A DNA stretch of 64,000 bases, taken from Pseudorhodobacter wandonensis. Lineage in GTDB: Bacteria > Pseudomonadota > Alphaproteobacteria > Rhodobacterales > Rhodobacteraceae. The DNA is taken from assembly GCF_001202035.1 (NCBI RefSeq), contig NZ_LGHT01000044.1, positions 62,001 to 126,000 of the forward strand, read 5' to 3'. The notes under the pieces were generated by a model. It saw nothing but the letters and a program-made list of their open reading frames with translations. It ran no database searches and was not told the origin of the DNA. Positions 46,307 through 54,918 of the stretch are shown one piece after another. How positions within the stretch are numbered: position 1 is the first letter of the stretch; each line of letters starts with the position of its first letter. The translations under genes and the position numbers were made by a program.

Positions 46307-46340
46307 AAAAAGCCCCGGGCATTCAATGCTCGGGGCTTTT
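46307..46340. terminator. Bidirectional terminator between the YkuD lipoprotein and the CAP lipoprotein genes
   Basis: AAAAGCCCCGGGC (46308-46320) pairs with GCTCGGGGCTTTT (46328-46340) through a 7-base loop, with runs of A and T on both sides. It serves the two convergent genes. Confidence 0.85.
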
Positions 46341-46382
46341 CAAATATTATGGTTTCGTTTCGTTTCGGTCGCGGCGCCTGGG

Positions 46383-46913
46383 TTAATTACCAAGCCCCGC
46401 TTCCGAGCCTGTTACCAAAGTCCACCAAATCTTGCCCGATGGCTCTTGGAACCAGGCAAAGCCAATCTCATGGGCTTGCGGGTCCATAATAATATCACGC
46501 GTATCTGCCTCGGCCATCCATGCCGACAAGGTTTCAAGCTCTGTTTCAAATGTTTCAGAGATGTTTTCGCCGACCAGTCGGCCTGTATAGCCGACGCGTT
46601 GAACGCGGTCCAAGGGCGACGACCCGTCAGACCCGAAATGCCATGGCCGGTTCTGGACCGACATATCGCGGGAGTGGGTCGCTGCTGCGGCGTTCAGTTG
46701 GGCGTTGAATTGCAAAGGTGCGGCACCTTTTGCATTGCGCAAAGCGTTTACAGAATCAAGCAAGCGAAAAGGGATAATTGCCTCTTGCGCACTGTCAATC
46801 TTGTAAACTTGGGGCAATGGGCGACCATCGCTTCCCACTTTGATTTGGTTTCCTGTACCACAAGCGGCAAGCGCAAGGGACGCACAGACTGCGATAACGG
46901 ACAAAGCTCTCAT
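46383..46913 (-). CDS. CAP/SCP-domain lipoprotein
   Basis: 176 residues. The leader MRALSVIAVCASLALAACG ends in a lipobox cysteine. The rest is a CAP (cysteine-rich secretory protein, PR-1) domain: LLDSVNALRNAKGAAPLQFN, AAATHSRDMSVQ, HFGSDGSSPLDRVQRVGY and GENISETF, with the His/Glu pocket residues. Bacterial CAP proteins are secreted and often associated with the cell wall; no activity can be assigned. ATG 46913 is chosen because the lipoprotein signal starts there. It lies between two L,D-transpeptidase genes. Confidence 0.85.
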   Translation of the reverse strand: MRALSVIAVCASLALAACGTGNQIKVGSDGRPLPQVYKIDSAQEAIIPFRLLDSVNALRNAKGAAPLQFNAQLNAAAATHSRDMSVQNRPWHFGSDGSSPLDRVQRVGYTGRLVGENISETFETELETLSAWMAEADTRDIIMDPQAHEIGFAWFQEPSGKIWWTLVTGSEAGLGN

Positions 46914-47073
46914 TTTATTCCCATTCGGTGCCAAACTAGCCCCGTCTTTAGCGCTTTGTTCACGCATGAGCAAATGCAACTCTGCAATATCCCGCCTAGC
47001 CACATCACTGTGATTTGAAAGCCGCCGCAAAAAGAGTTACTTATGGCGCAGGCTATCAACAAGGAGTCTGGCG

Positions 47074-47670
47074 ATGAATGCCGACCGATCAAAGCAGTTT
47101 AACAGGCGCACATTGATGGGTGCGGCCGCCGCAACTTTGGGTATGTCGGCGGTGCCATCCTTTGCTCAGGACAACTCGACCGAAATGGAGCCTGTCAACA
47201 GCGCCGTTCGCAACAACATTTCAAGCTTCCGGATGTTGGACTGGCGCCCCTATTTCAGCGACACGAAAAACGGTGCGATTTTGGTTGATACGACCTCGCG
47301 CGCTTTGCATTTCTGGTCCGAAGACCAAACGATTTACAAGCTGTATCCGACGTCGGTGCCGCTGACCGAAGATCTGACCCGTCGTGGGCGGACCGAGGTT
47401 GTTCAAAAAGTGGTTGGGCCTACATGGCGCCCCACGCCCGAGATGAAAATACGCAATCCAGAATGGCCGGATGTGGTTGGACCTGGCCCGGATAACCCGT
47501 TGGGTACACATGCGCTTTATTTGTCTTGGACCTATTATCGAATCCACGGCACGCATGACACGCGCAAAATCGGTCGGCGCTCGTCAAACGGCTGCGTTGG
47601 CCTATATAATGAGCATATCGCCATTCTTTTTGGCCTTACAAAGGTCGGGACGCAGGTTCTTTTGGTTTAA
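47074..47670 (+). CDS. Periplasmic L,D-transpeptidase (YkuD domain)
   Basis: 198 residues. The N terminus RRTLMGAAAATLGMSAVPSFAQ resembles a twin-arginine signal. The YkuD domain (about 65-198) has AILVDTTSRALHFW, GTHALYLSWTYYRIHGTHD and the catalytic RSSNGCVGLYNEH with histidine, serine and cysteine intact. It is of the ErfK/YbiS type that makes 3-3 cross-links or attaches proteins to peptidoglycan. AAGGAG is well spaced before the ATG. A strong terminator follows. Confidence 0.9.
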   Translation: MNADRSKQFNRRTLMGAAAATLGMSAVPSFAQDNSTEMEPVNSAVRNNISSFRMLDWRPYFSDTKNGAILVDTTSRALHFWSEDQTIYKLYPTSVPLTEDLTRRGRTEVVQKVVGPTWRPTPEMKIRNPEWPDVVGPGPDNPLGTHALYLSWTYYRIHGTHDTRKIGRRSSNGCVGLYNEHIAILFGLTKVGTQVLLV

Positions 47671-47695
47671 GGGCAGGTGAAATCGAACGATGTAC

Positions 47696-47719
47696 AAGGG
47701 GCCAACGGCCCCTTTTTTT
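47696..47719 (+). terminator. Intrinsic terminator after the L,D-transpeptidase
   Basis: AAGGGGCC-AAC-GGCCCCTT (47696-47714) followed by a T run to 47719. The following 220 bases up to the small gene at 47941 hold no other gene; a TATAGT at 47875-47880 could be its -10 box. Confidence 0.9.
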
Positions 47720-47940
47720 ATATTTTACCCAAAACTGCGTAGGCGCTTGGTCATCTGAGGCATTTGGGGAACCAAGAGTGTTGCTAAATTGACGAAACTA
47801 TCAGTCGACGTGTCAGAAAGTTACGACCCAGATTGCAATCGCTCTATCAAGCAGGTTAAAAAACCCCCACGAGGTATAGTCTTGGGTGCGCGCTGTCGTC
47901 CTCTGAAAAATTCGGTTGCGCGCGAAAACTGGAGGTTACT

Positions 47941-48120
47941 ATGAAGAAACTTGCACTCGCAGCGGCTCTGACCGTTGCTGCATCGACCGCTTTTGCTGGC
48001 GGTATGGCTGAACCAGTAATGGAACCAGCTGTAGTAGAAGCTGCAACTTCGTCGTCTGCTGGCGGCATCGTTGTTCCATTGCTGTTGCTGTTGGTTATCG
48101 CAGCTGCTGCATCGAAGTAA
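47941..48120 (+). CDS. 59-residue exported small protein with a C-terminal hydrophobic helix
   Basis: A short gene with a strong GGAGG site (47931-47935) ahead of the ATG and its own terminator. The product starts with a signal peptide (MKKLALAAALTVAASTAFAG), continues with MAEPVMEPAVVEAATSSSAG and ends with a hydrophobic helix (GIVVPLLLLLVIAAAASK). Similar tiny proteins, as I recall, are common in Rhodobacterales and have no known function. The strong ribosome site, stand-alone transcript and alanine-rich codons suggest high expression. It lies between a transpeptidase and hemH. Confidence 0.75.
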   Translation: MKKLALAAALTVAASTAFAGGMAEPVMEPAVVEAATSSSAGGIVVPLLLLLVIAAAASK

Positions 48121-48143
48121 TCCTTACGGATTGCAACGAATTA

Positions 48144-48176
48144 GGGGCGGTAGGGCAACCTACCGTCCTTTTTTTA
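48144..48176 (+). terminator. Intrinsic terminator after the small exported protein
   Basis: GGGCGGTAGG (48145-48154), loop GCAA, CCTACCGTCC (48159-48168), then a run of seven T. It lies 25 bases past the stop. Confidence 0.88.
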
Positions 48177-48193
48177 TGCGTCAGGCCGGGGTG

Positions 48194-49273
48194 TCACACC
48201 CAGCCTGCAAGGTTTTCCTTAATAACCGTGACCAGCGCATCGATATGCGCGGCATCATCGTTCAGACAAGGAATATAGGTAAAGCGCTCGCCCCCTGCAT
48301 GTTCAAATGCTTCTCTGATTTCGCCGTTGATTTCTTCTAGCGTTTCAATGCAATCGGCAGAAAAAGCCGGCGCAATCACGGCAATACGTTTCTTGCCTTG
48401 CTTTGCCAATTCGGCCACATGCTCAACGGTATAGGGCTTCAGCCACTCTTCGCGGCCGAAAACCGATTGAAAGCTGGTATCAATATCAGCCTTGTCCCAA
48501 CCCAGACGTTCGCGCAACAGCCGTGTGGTTTTGGCGCATTGGCAATGATAGGGGTCGCCTTCCATCAAATAGCGAATCGGCATGCCGTGATAGCTGGCAA
48601 CCAGAACATCGGGCCGGTGATCCAGCTTGGCATAAGCGCGCTCAACCGAACCAGCCAGCGCCTCGATATAGGCGGGGTGTTCAAAGTATTCCGGCACGGT
48701 GCGGACGGCTGGCTGGCGCTTTTCTTTCATCAGCGCGGCAAAGAATGAGTCATTTGCCGTGGCCGAAGTCGCGCCCGCGTAATGCGGATAGAGCGGAAAA
48801 AACAATATCTTTTCACATCCTGCCGCAACCATCGCCTTGACCTTGGATTCGGTTGTCGGATTGCCGTAGCGCATGCAGAAATCTACCAGAACATCGCCGC
48901 CATAGGCCGCAGACATCTGCGCCGCAATCGCGTCGGTCTGGTCGCGCGTTATCGTCAGCAGCGGGCTTTCGTTTTTTTCATGGTTCCAGATCAGCTTGTA
49001 ATTCGCACCAGAGGCAAAAGGGCGTTTGGTCAGAATCACCAGTTGCAGCAGCGGTTGCCAGATCCAATCGGAAATATCGACAACGCGCTTATCAGACAGA
49101 AATTCATTCAAATAGCGGCGCATCGACCAATAGTCGTAATTGTCAGGCGTGCCGAGGTTGGCCACCAGAACCCCTATCTTGGGCGCTTTGACTGCGGGGT
49201 GATCGGTAGGCGCGTGGGTCAGCCGCCCTTTACCTGCAGAAATATCGGGTTGGCTGTACTTGGCATCCGGCAT
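48194..49273 (-). CDS. hemH: Ferrochelatase
   Basis: 359 residues. Inserts Fe2+ into protoporphyrin IX, the step after HemJ. Family marks: VANLGTPDNYDYWSMRRYLNEFLSD, LVDFCMRYGNP, FPLYPHYAGATSA, LVASYHGMPIRYL (metal-ligand His) and PAFSADCIETLEEI. Cysteines in YHCQCAKT, SADCIETLEE and YIPCLND fit the [2Fe-2S]-cluster type known in Caulobacter. It starts at ATG 49273, and its stop is near the terminator of the convergent small gene. Confidence 0.95.
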   Translation of the reverse strand: MPDAKYSQPDISAGKGRLTHAPTDHPAVKAPKIGVLVANLGTPDNYDYWSMRRYLNEFLSDKRVVDISDWIWQPLLQLVILTKRPFASGANYKLIWNHEKNESPLLTITRDQTDAIAAQMSAAYGGDVLVDFCMRYGNPTTESKVKAMVAAGCEKILFFPLYPHYAGATSATANDSFFAALMKEKRQPAVRTVPEYFEHPAYIEALAGSVERAYAKLDHRPDVLVASYHGMPIRYLMEGDPYHCQCAKTTRLLRERLGWDKADIDTSFQSVFGREEWLKPYTVEHVAELAKQGKKRIAVIAPAFSADCIETLEEINGEIREAFEHAGGERFTYIPCLNDDAAHIDALVTVIKENLAGWV

Positions 49274-49324
49274 CGCTTTTTCCTTATCTATTCATCTCAG
49301 CACCTAAGGCCAAACTGCGGTGCG

Positions 49325-50158
49325 TCAACCCTCGCCTTTTGTCGCAGGAACGATGATTTCTGCGGCATTCAGTGCATCCGCCAGCCGGTTTACCGCTGAT
49401 CCGGGGCGCAAAGGTTTTTGCTGGCTTTCATGTGGCGCCCAACCGGTCAGGAATACCATATCAAACGTTGCTGCGACACGGCCACCGTCAACGGCATATG
49501 CCTGCGCATACAGCTCGGCCATTTTGGCAAATACAGCGCGGCGGGTCGGGCGGCGCAAGCGGTCGTTCAGCGCATTGCCTTCACCCATCGCCCGCAAGTC
49601 CTGCATCAGATGAAAGGCGTCGCGGTAATGCACCTTGCGGGCAAAGCTGTCAGCGACCGGAAGCGCGAGGCCAGCACGTTGCAGCAACCCGCCCAGATCC
49701 CTGATCTCGGCCATCGGCAAGACGCGGGGCGAAATGCCGCCTGTCACTGCTGATTCGGCCTCGGCCAGACAGGCGCGCAGCTCATACAGGGTTTGCCCGC
49801 CCAATAGCGCCGCCAGCAATAGCCCGTCGGGTTGCAATGCGCGTCGGCATTGAATCAATTGTCCCACGGGGTCATTTGCCCAGTGCAAGGCCATCGCATG
49901 GATCACAAGGTCAAATGCGCCCGGTTCCAGCGCCAATACCTCATCATCAGGGATAATCCGCGCCGTTGGAAAGGCCTCGCGCCAGAAATCGGGAAAACCG
50001 GTCACAATCGCAATCGACGTAAACGACTTATTAACCTCGGCAAGTCTTTCCTTAATCTCGTCACGCAGGTCTTCGTGCAGGAACAGGGCAGGTGCGCGCA
50101 TCGCGCGGGCGCGGTTGCGGGTCAGGGCTTGGGTATCGGTCAAATCGGGCATTTTCAT
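49325..50158 (-). CDS. SAM-dependent methyltransferase-like protein (NDUFAF5/BioC type)
   Basis: 277 residues. A class I methyltransferase-like fold with DLVIHAMALHWANDPVGQLIQCRRALQPDGLLLAALLGG (split here for discussion as the HWANDP and ALQPDG motifs), resembling the alphaproteobacterial and mitochondrial NDUFAF5 group, whose human member hydroxylates an arginine of complex I. The glycine-rich SAM loop is not clear in the first ~70 residues, so binding may be altered. ATG 50158 or 50152 may be used. It is divergent from comF. Confidence 0.8.
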   Translation of the reverse strand: MKMPDLTDTQALTRNRARAMRAPALFLHEDLRDEIKERLAEVNKSFTSIAIVTGFPDFWREAFPTARIIPDDEVLALEPGAFDLVIHAMALHWANDPVGQLIQCRRALQPDGLLLAALLGGQTLYELRACLAEAESAVTGGISPRVLPMAEIRDLGGLLQRAGLALPVADSFARKVHYRDAFHLMQDLRAMGEGNALNDRLRRPTRRAVFAKMAELYAQAYAVDGGRVAATFDMVFLTGWAPHESQQKPLRPGSAVNRLADALNAAEIIVPATKGEG

Positions 50159-50181
50159 GCGCCGAACAATAGGAGGGAAAG

Positions 50182-50904
50182 TTGGGATTGCAAGCCATGC
50201 TGCGATTGGTCTACCCCCCGCAATGCCTTGGCTGTGACGAGCTTGTGACCTCGGATTTCGGGTTGTGCGGCCGATGTTGGCGCGAAACGCCGTTTATCGC
50301 GGGTTTGGTCTGCGATACCTGTGGCATTCCGCTGCCCGGCGACAATGCGGATGAGGTGGCGCATTGCGATGATTGCCTAACCCTGACACGGCCTTGGGTA
50401 CAGGGGCGCGCGGCTCTGCTATACAAAGACAATGGCCGCAAAATGGTGTTGCAGTTGAAACACGGAGACCGGCTAGACCTTGCCAAACCTGCCGGAAAAT
50501 GGCTGATGCGGGCGGCCATGCCTATGTTGCGGCCAGATACATTGCTTGCCCCCGTGCCTTTGCATTGGTTTCGGATGTTGCGGCGGCGCTATAACCAATC
50601 GGCGCTTTTGGCGGCATCGCTGGGCCGTTTGGCGGGGGTTGAGCATTGCCCCGACCTGCTCATCCGTCACAAACGCACCCCCAGCCAAGAGGGGCGCGAC
50701 AGACACGCGCGATTCGAGAACCTGCAGGATGCGATTCGCATCCATCCCCGTCGTGGCGCAAAGGTAAAAGGGCGGCAAATCCTGTTGGTTGATGATGTTA
50801 TGACCTCGGGCGCGACCCTTGCTGCCGCAACTGATGCCTGTTTGGCAGCTGGCGCGACCGAGGTTAGGGTTTTGGTACTGGCACGCGTTGCTAAGGATGC
50901 CTAA
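50182..50904 (+). CDS. comF: ComF family protein (zinc finger plus phosphoribosyltransferase-like)
   Basis: 240 residues. The N-terminal zinc finger has CLGCDEL, LCGRC, CDTCG and CDDC; the PRTase-like part has APVPLHWFRMLRRRYNQS and the PRPP-binding LLVDDVMTSGATLAAAT. ComF proteins act in DNA uptake in competent bacteria and are widespread; the biochemical role is unknown. The TTG at 50182 is chosen because AGGAGG (50171-50176) is 5 bases upstream; ATG 50197 is too far from it. Confidence 0.9.
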   Translation: MGLQAMLRLVYPPQCLGCDELVTSDFGLCGRCWRETPFIAGLVCDTCGIPLPGDNADEVAHCDDCLTLTRPWVQGRAALLYKDNGRKMVLQLKHGDRLDLAKPAGKWLMRAAMPMLRPDTLLAPVPLHWFRMLRRRYNQSALLAASLGRLAGVEHCPDLLIRHKRTPSQEGRDRHARFENLQDAIRIHPRRGAKVKGRQILLVDDVMTSGATLAAATDACLAAGATEVRVLVLARVAKDA

Positions 50905-50940
50905 ATCCCTATAGTCACTGTGACCAATAGGATGACTTTT

Positions 50941-51198
50941 ATGAAAACTGTCGAGATTTATACATCCCCGCTCTGTGGCTATTGCCATGCGGCCAAACGC
51001 CTTCTTGCCAAAAAGGGCGCTGCCTTTACGGAATATGATGTGTCGCGCGACCCGGAAATGCGCGCCCAGATGATGCAACGTGCCAAAGGGGGCCGCACAG
51101 TCCCGCAAATTTTTATTGGCGATCAACATGTTGGCGGGTCGGATGACCTGCACGCGCTTGACCATGCGGGCAAGCTTGACGCGCTTTTGGCGGGCTGA
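50941..51198 (+). CDS. grxC: Glutaredoxin 3
   Basis: 85 residues. Redox motif CGYC in SPLCGYCHAAKRLL, with TVPQIFIGDQHVGGSDDL providing the cis-proline and glutathione-binding residues. Reduces disulfides and glutathionylated proteins in the cytoplasm. ATG 50941 is used; ATG 50932 and 50920 in frame would add a few residues. The next gene starts 3 bases after its stop. Confidence 0.93.
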   Translation: MKTVEIYTSPLCGYCHAAKRLLAKKGAAFTEYDVSRDPEMRAQMMQRAKGGRTVPQIFIGDQHVGGSDDLHALDHAGKLDALLAG

Positions 51199-51201
51199 CG
51201 C

Positions 51202-52035
51202 ATGCGCATCGGCCTTGTGCAGCTTTGTGTGACGGATGATCCGGCGACCAACCTGCCGGAAACCCGTAGGCTGGTGCAGCAGGCGGTTGACGGGGGTGCC
51301 ACGTTTATCCTGACGCCAGAGTGCACGAATGGCCTGTCGTCCAGTCGCAAACATCAGGCCGCCGTGTTCCATCATCAGGCCGATGACCCCAGTTTGCAGG
51401 CATTGCGCGATGATGCGTCGCGGCTGGGCGTTTGGCTGTTGATCGGATCACTGGCTTTGCTGACGGGTGATGCCGATGGCCGCTTTGCGAACAGGTCATT
51501 TCTGATTGATCCACAGGGTGAGATCGCCGCATGGTATGATAAAATTCACATGTTTGATGTCACAGTGTCGGAAACCGAACGCTACCGCGAATCAGAGGGG
51601 TATCGCCCCGGTGATCGGGCTGTTTTGGCGCAAACACCGTTTGGCGCGGTGGGCATGACGGTGTGCTATGACGTGCGTTTTGCCTATCTTTATCGCCAGT
51701 TGGCACAGGCGGGCGCGCAAATCCTGACAGTTCCGGCAGCTTTTAACCACATCACCGGCGCCGCACATTGGGAGGTGTTGCTGCGTGCCCGTGCAATTGA
51801 GACGGGCTGTTATGTCCTCGCGCCCGCTCAAACAGGCTTTCACAATGAAACAGCAGGCGGCAAGGGGCGGCGCACCTATGGTCACAGCCTTGCGATTGCC
51901 CCTTGGGGCGAAGTGATCGCCGATGGTGGCACCGAGGTTGGCGTCACATTTGCCGAGATTGACCTTGCACAGGTCGCGCAGGCACGCGGCCGTGTTCCAT
52001 CAATTTCGCATGATCGGGCGATAGTGGGGCCATAA
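51202..52035 (+). CDS. Carbon-nitrogen hydrolase (nitrilase superfamily, Nit1-like)
   Basis: 277 residues. The catalytic triad is present: Glu40 in LTPECTNG, Lys in WYDKIHMFD and Cys in VGMTVCYDVRF. It resembles the Nit1/NitFhit branch, whose members hydrolyse deaminated glutathione, which would fit the grxC neighbour. A 3-base gap from grxC and a 1-base overlap (TAATG) with the MarR gene place it in one operon. Confidence 0.9.
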   Translation: MRIGLVQLCVTDDPATNLPETRRLVQQAVDGGATFILTPECTNGLSSSRKHQAAVFHHQADDPSLQALRDDASRLGVWLLIGSLALLTGDADGRFANRSFLIDPQGEIAAWYDKIHMFDVTVSETERYRESEGYRPGDRAVLAQTPFGAVGMTVCYDVRFAYLYRQLAQAGAQILTVPAAFNHITGAAHWEVLLRARAIETGCYVLAPAQTGFHNETAGGKGRRTYGHSLAIAPWGEVIADGGTEVGVTFAEIDLAQVAQARGRVPSISHDRAIVGP

Positions 52036-52478
52036 TGCCAGAAAGCGCCGAAGACCTTGCTGTTTCCCTGTTCGGAGAGCTGTTCATGGCCGATCAGCTG
52101 GCCCGCAACCGCATTTCCAAGGTTTTGCCCCGCGGGATGGAGCTGTCACATTTCGCGGTATTGAACCATCTGACCCGCGTAAACGATGAACGCTCGCCTG
52201 CCCAGTTGGCGCGGGCATTTCATGTGACCCGCGGGGCGATGACGAACACGCTGAGCAAATTGGAATGGGCGGGCCATGTTCACATCCGCCCCGATTGGGA
52301 TGATGCGCGACGCAAGTTTGTGGCAATCAGCCCTTCAGGCCGCGCTGCGCGAGATGCCGCCGTGCAGGCCGTGGCGCCCCTGATCGCTGAATTCGTGACA
52401 GACTTGGGGGCTGAACGTGTGCGGGCCTTTATGCCGGTTCTGCGCGAGCTGCGCGTCAGGTTAGAGGGGAATGAGTGA
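52035..52478 (+). CDS. MarR-family transcriptional regulator
   Basis: 147 residues. The winged helix spans about 35-100, with LSHFAVLNHLTRV, SPAQLARAFHVTRGAMTNTLSKL and the wing WDDARRKFVAISPSGR. It may control its own grxC-nitrilase operon, but no operator palindrome is identified. Ligand unknown. Confidence 0.88.
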   Translation: MPESAEDLAVSLFGELFMADQLARNRISKVLPRGMELSHFAVLNHLTRVNDERSPAQLARAFHVTRGAMTNTLSKLEWAGHVHIRPDWDDARRKFVAISPSGRAARDAAVQAVAPLIAEFVTDLGAERVRAFMPVLRELRVRLEGNE

Positions 52479-52484
52479 GCCGGA

Positions 52485-53129
52485 ATGCCTGCTAAAATTC
52501 CGCCCAGCAAACGATTGCTTGATCTGGTTTTGGTTCTCATCTTGTCGGCAATTCTGGTCGTTCCGTTTTCAATTTTGCTGGTTGTGATGCTTTTCAAAGA
52601 GGGTCTGCCGCTGTTTTACGTGGCCGAGCGGATGAATGGCGTGGACCAGGCTTTCTGGCTTTGGAAGTTGCGAACGATGACGGTTTCAGCTGGCGAAGCT
52701 GGCGTCTCGGGTGGTGATAAGGCAGGCCGTATCACGCCTCTGGGGGCCTTTATCCGGCGGGCCCGGATGGATGAGGTGCCGCAGATCTGGAACGTTCTGA
52801 AAGGGGATATGAGCTTTGTCGGCCCGCGCCCCCCTTTGCGGGTTTATGTCGAGCGATTTCCTGAAATTTATGCGCAGGTTTTGAAAAGCCCGACGGGCAT
52901 TTCGGGGCTTGCCAGCCTGCGGTTTCATGACCGCGAAGAGGCGCTTTTGGCTGCCTGTAAAAGCGCCGAGGAAACGGACCGTGTTTATTCAGAAAAATGC
53001 GTGCCACAAAAGGCGCGGCTGGATTTGATCTATCAAAAAAACTGGTCAATCTGTTTTGATCTGAAACTGATTTGGGAAGCCGGAACCAGAATTCTGATTC
53101 ACAGGTTCTTTAAGGGCCGCATATCCTAG
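52485..53129 (+). CDS. Bacterial sugar transferase (undecaprenyl-phosphate sugar-phosphotransferase)
   Basis: 214 residues. One N-terminal membrane segment (about 10-38) and the family's catalytic region with FYVAERMNG, WLWKLRTM, RRARMDEVPQIWNVLKGDMS and FVGPRPPL. It is the short PglC-like form without the WcaJ four-helix domain. It starts oligosaccharide assembly by moving a sugar-phosphate to undecaprenyl phosphate. No polysaccharide cluster surrounds it, which is unusual. It ends 73 bases before the convergent hyuB stop. Confidence 0.88.
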   Translation: MPAKIPPSKRLLDLVLVLILSAILVVPFSILLVVMLFKEGLPLFYVAERMNGVDQAFWLWKLRTMTVSAGEAGVSGGDKAGRITPLGAFIRRARMDEVPQIWNVLKGDMSFVGPRPPLRVYVERFPEIYAQVLKSPTGISGLASLRFHDREEALLAACKSAEETDRVYSEKCVPQKARLDLIYQKNWSICFDLKLIWEAGTRILIHRFFKGRIS

Positions 53130-53202
53130 TTTGCGGACCGCGCGCGGACATTCTGGTAAAGCATTGATATACAACACTATCGCCAAAAAAATTAACCTGA
53201 AA

Positions 53203-54918
53203 TTAATCTTTTGAAACGCGTTTGAACAAAGTGCGCGCCTGTTCAATGGTGTAGCGGCCAAGGCGGATGTCTTCGGCGATCAGGGCAGGGTCACGCGCGG
53301 CAGGGTTGCCATATCCGCCGCCGCCGGGGGTGCGGACGCGCACGCTGTCGCCGGGTTGCAGGGCGATATCCTGGGCCTTGGACAGGTGAGGCGGGGTAAA
53401 GGTTTCGCCGCCACGGGTAATTTCAACGCGGTTTACCGCCCCATCACTGCCACCCATCGCGCCCTGTGGCCCTGTTCGGCCGTGGTCCATTACGAAACTG
53501 GCGCGCGCGGTGCCGCGCAGCAGCACCACCTCATAATCCAGCCCAAAGCCGCCGCGATGTTGGCCCGCGCCGCCCGAGCCTTCGTGCAGGGCGTAGCGGC
53601 GGTAGAGAACGGGGAAAGTTTGCTCCATAATTTCAACCGGTGGGGCCTTGGAAATACCGATGGTCGAGCAACCGTTGGATAGGCCGTCATGGTCACTATT
53701 GCCGCCATAACCGCCGCCTGAGATTTGATACATCACAAAATCCCGGCCCTTTTCGGGGTCATGCCCGCCAAGGCCGAAATTGCCCGAGGTGCCTGCGGGG
53801 GCGGCTGTTACCAGCTTTGGCACCGCCTGAACAAGGGCGGCAAAAACCGCCTCGGCGATGCGCTGGCTGACCTCGGCCGCGCAACCTGACACGGGGCGGG
53901 GGTAGTGGGCATCAAGGAATGTGCCATCAATGCCCGTGATGTGCAGCGGCTCAAACGCGCCGGCCGAGAGCGGCACATCGGGGAAAATGTGGCGTAGGGC
54001 AAGGTAAACCGAGGAAAACGTGGTCGCCTGAACCGAGTTCATCGGGCCGGCGCAGGGCGGGGAAGAACCTGTGAAATCAAAGGTCAGCCGATCGCCCGTG
54101 CGGGTGACTTTCAGCGCGATGGTTAGTGGTTCGTTTACCACGCCGTCACTGTCGATATAGGCCTTGGCGCTGTACGAGCCTTGGGGGATCAGCGCGATTT
54201 TGGCGCGCATTTGGGCAGCGGCGAGGGTGCGAATTTCAGCGATGGCTGCGGTGACGGTGGCATCGCCGTAGCGGTCCAGCAGCGCGGTAAGCCGATCTGC
54301 ACCGACCAGCAGAGCCGAGGCCTGGGCCTGCACATCGCCGATGCGTTGTTCGGATACGCGGATGTTGGAACAGATCACCGCCCAGATTTCAGTGTCTAAT
54401 ATGCCCTTTTTGAACAGTTTGACGGGGGGAAGGCGCAGGCCCTCTTGTTCTGCTGCGGTGGCCGAGGCGGAAAAACCGCCCGGCACAGCGCCGCCGGTAT
54501 CGGGCCAATGGCCGGTATTGGACAGCCAGCAAAAGATTTTGCCATCGCGGTAAAACGGCATGGCAAAGCGCACGTCCATCAGATGCGTGCCGCCAAGGTA
54601 GGGGTCGTTGACGATGTAAATGTCACCCGGTTCAGGCGGCAGGGTTTCGCCCGAGGCGATACGGCGGATGATGTGGCGAGTCGAAAACTGCATGGTGCCG
54701 ACGAAGACGGGCAACCCGCGCGCGCCTTGGGCGATCAGCGCGCCATCGCTGGCGGAATAGATGCCGTCTGACCGGTCGTCAGCCTCGGCTATCACGGGGG
54801 AAAAGGCGGCGCGGCTGAAGGTCAGGTCCATCTCATCGCAGGTTTGTTGCAGGCCTGCCTGAATCACGGCGAGGGTGATCGGGTCAATTTTGGCGGTGTT
54901 AGAGCCTGTTTCAGGCAT
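53203..54918 (-). CDS. hyuB: Hydantoinase B / oxoprolinase beta-type subunit
   Basis: 571 residues. HyuB family marks include DPITLAVIQAGLQQTCDEMD, DIYIVNDPYLGGTHLMDV, GNFGLGGHD, HEGSGGAGQHRGGFGL and the C-terminal TPGGGGYGNPAARDP. With HyuA it makes an ATP-dependent enzyme that hydrolyses cyclic amides such as N-methylhydantoin or 5-oxoproline, or carboxylates ketones in related members. ATG 54918 overlaps the hyuA stop by 8 bases. It is the last gene of the ten-gene run. Confidence 0.93.
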   Translation of the reverse strand: MPETGSNTAKIDPITLAVIQAGLQQTCDEMDLTFSRAAFSPVIAEADDRSDGIYSASDGALIAQGARGLPVFVGTMQFSTRHIIRRIASGETLPPEPGDIYIVNDPYLGGTHLMDVRFAMPFYRDGKIFCWLSNTGHWPDTGGAVPGGFSASATAAEQEGLRLPPVKLFKKGILDTEIWAVICSNIRVSEQRIGDVQAQASALLVGADRLTALLDRYGDATVTAAIAEIRTLAAAQMRAKIALIPQGSYSAKAYIDSDGVVNEPLTIALKVTRTGDRLTFDFTGSSPPCAGPMNSVQATTFSSVYLALRHIFPDVPLSAGAFEPLHITGIDGTFLDAHYPRPVSGCAAEVSQRIAEAVFAALVQAVPKLVTAAPAGTSGNFGLGGHDPEKGRDFVMYQISGGGYGGNSDHDGLSNGCSTIGISKAPPVEIMEQTFPVLYRRYALHEGSGGAGQHRGGFGLDYEVVLLRGTARASFVMDHGRTGPQGAMGGSDGAVNRVEITRGGETFTPPHLSKAQDIALQPGDSVRVRTPGGGGYGNPAARDPALIAEDIRLGRYTIEQARTLFKRVSKD

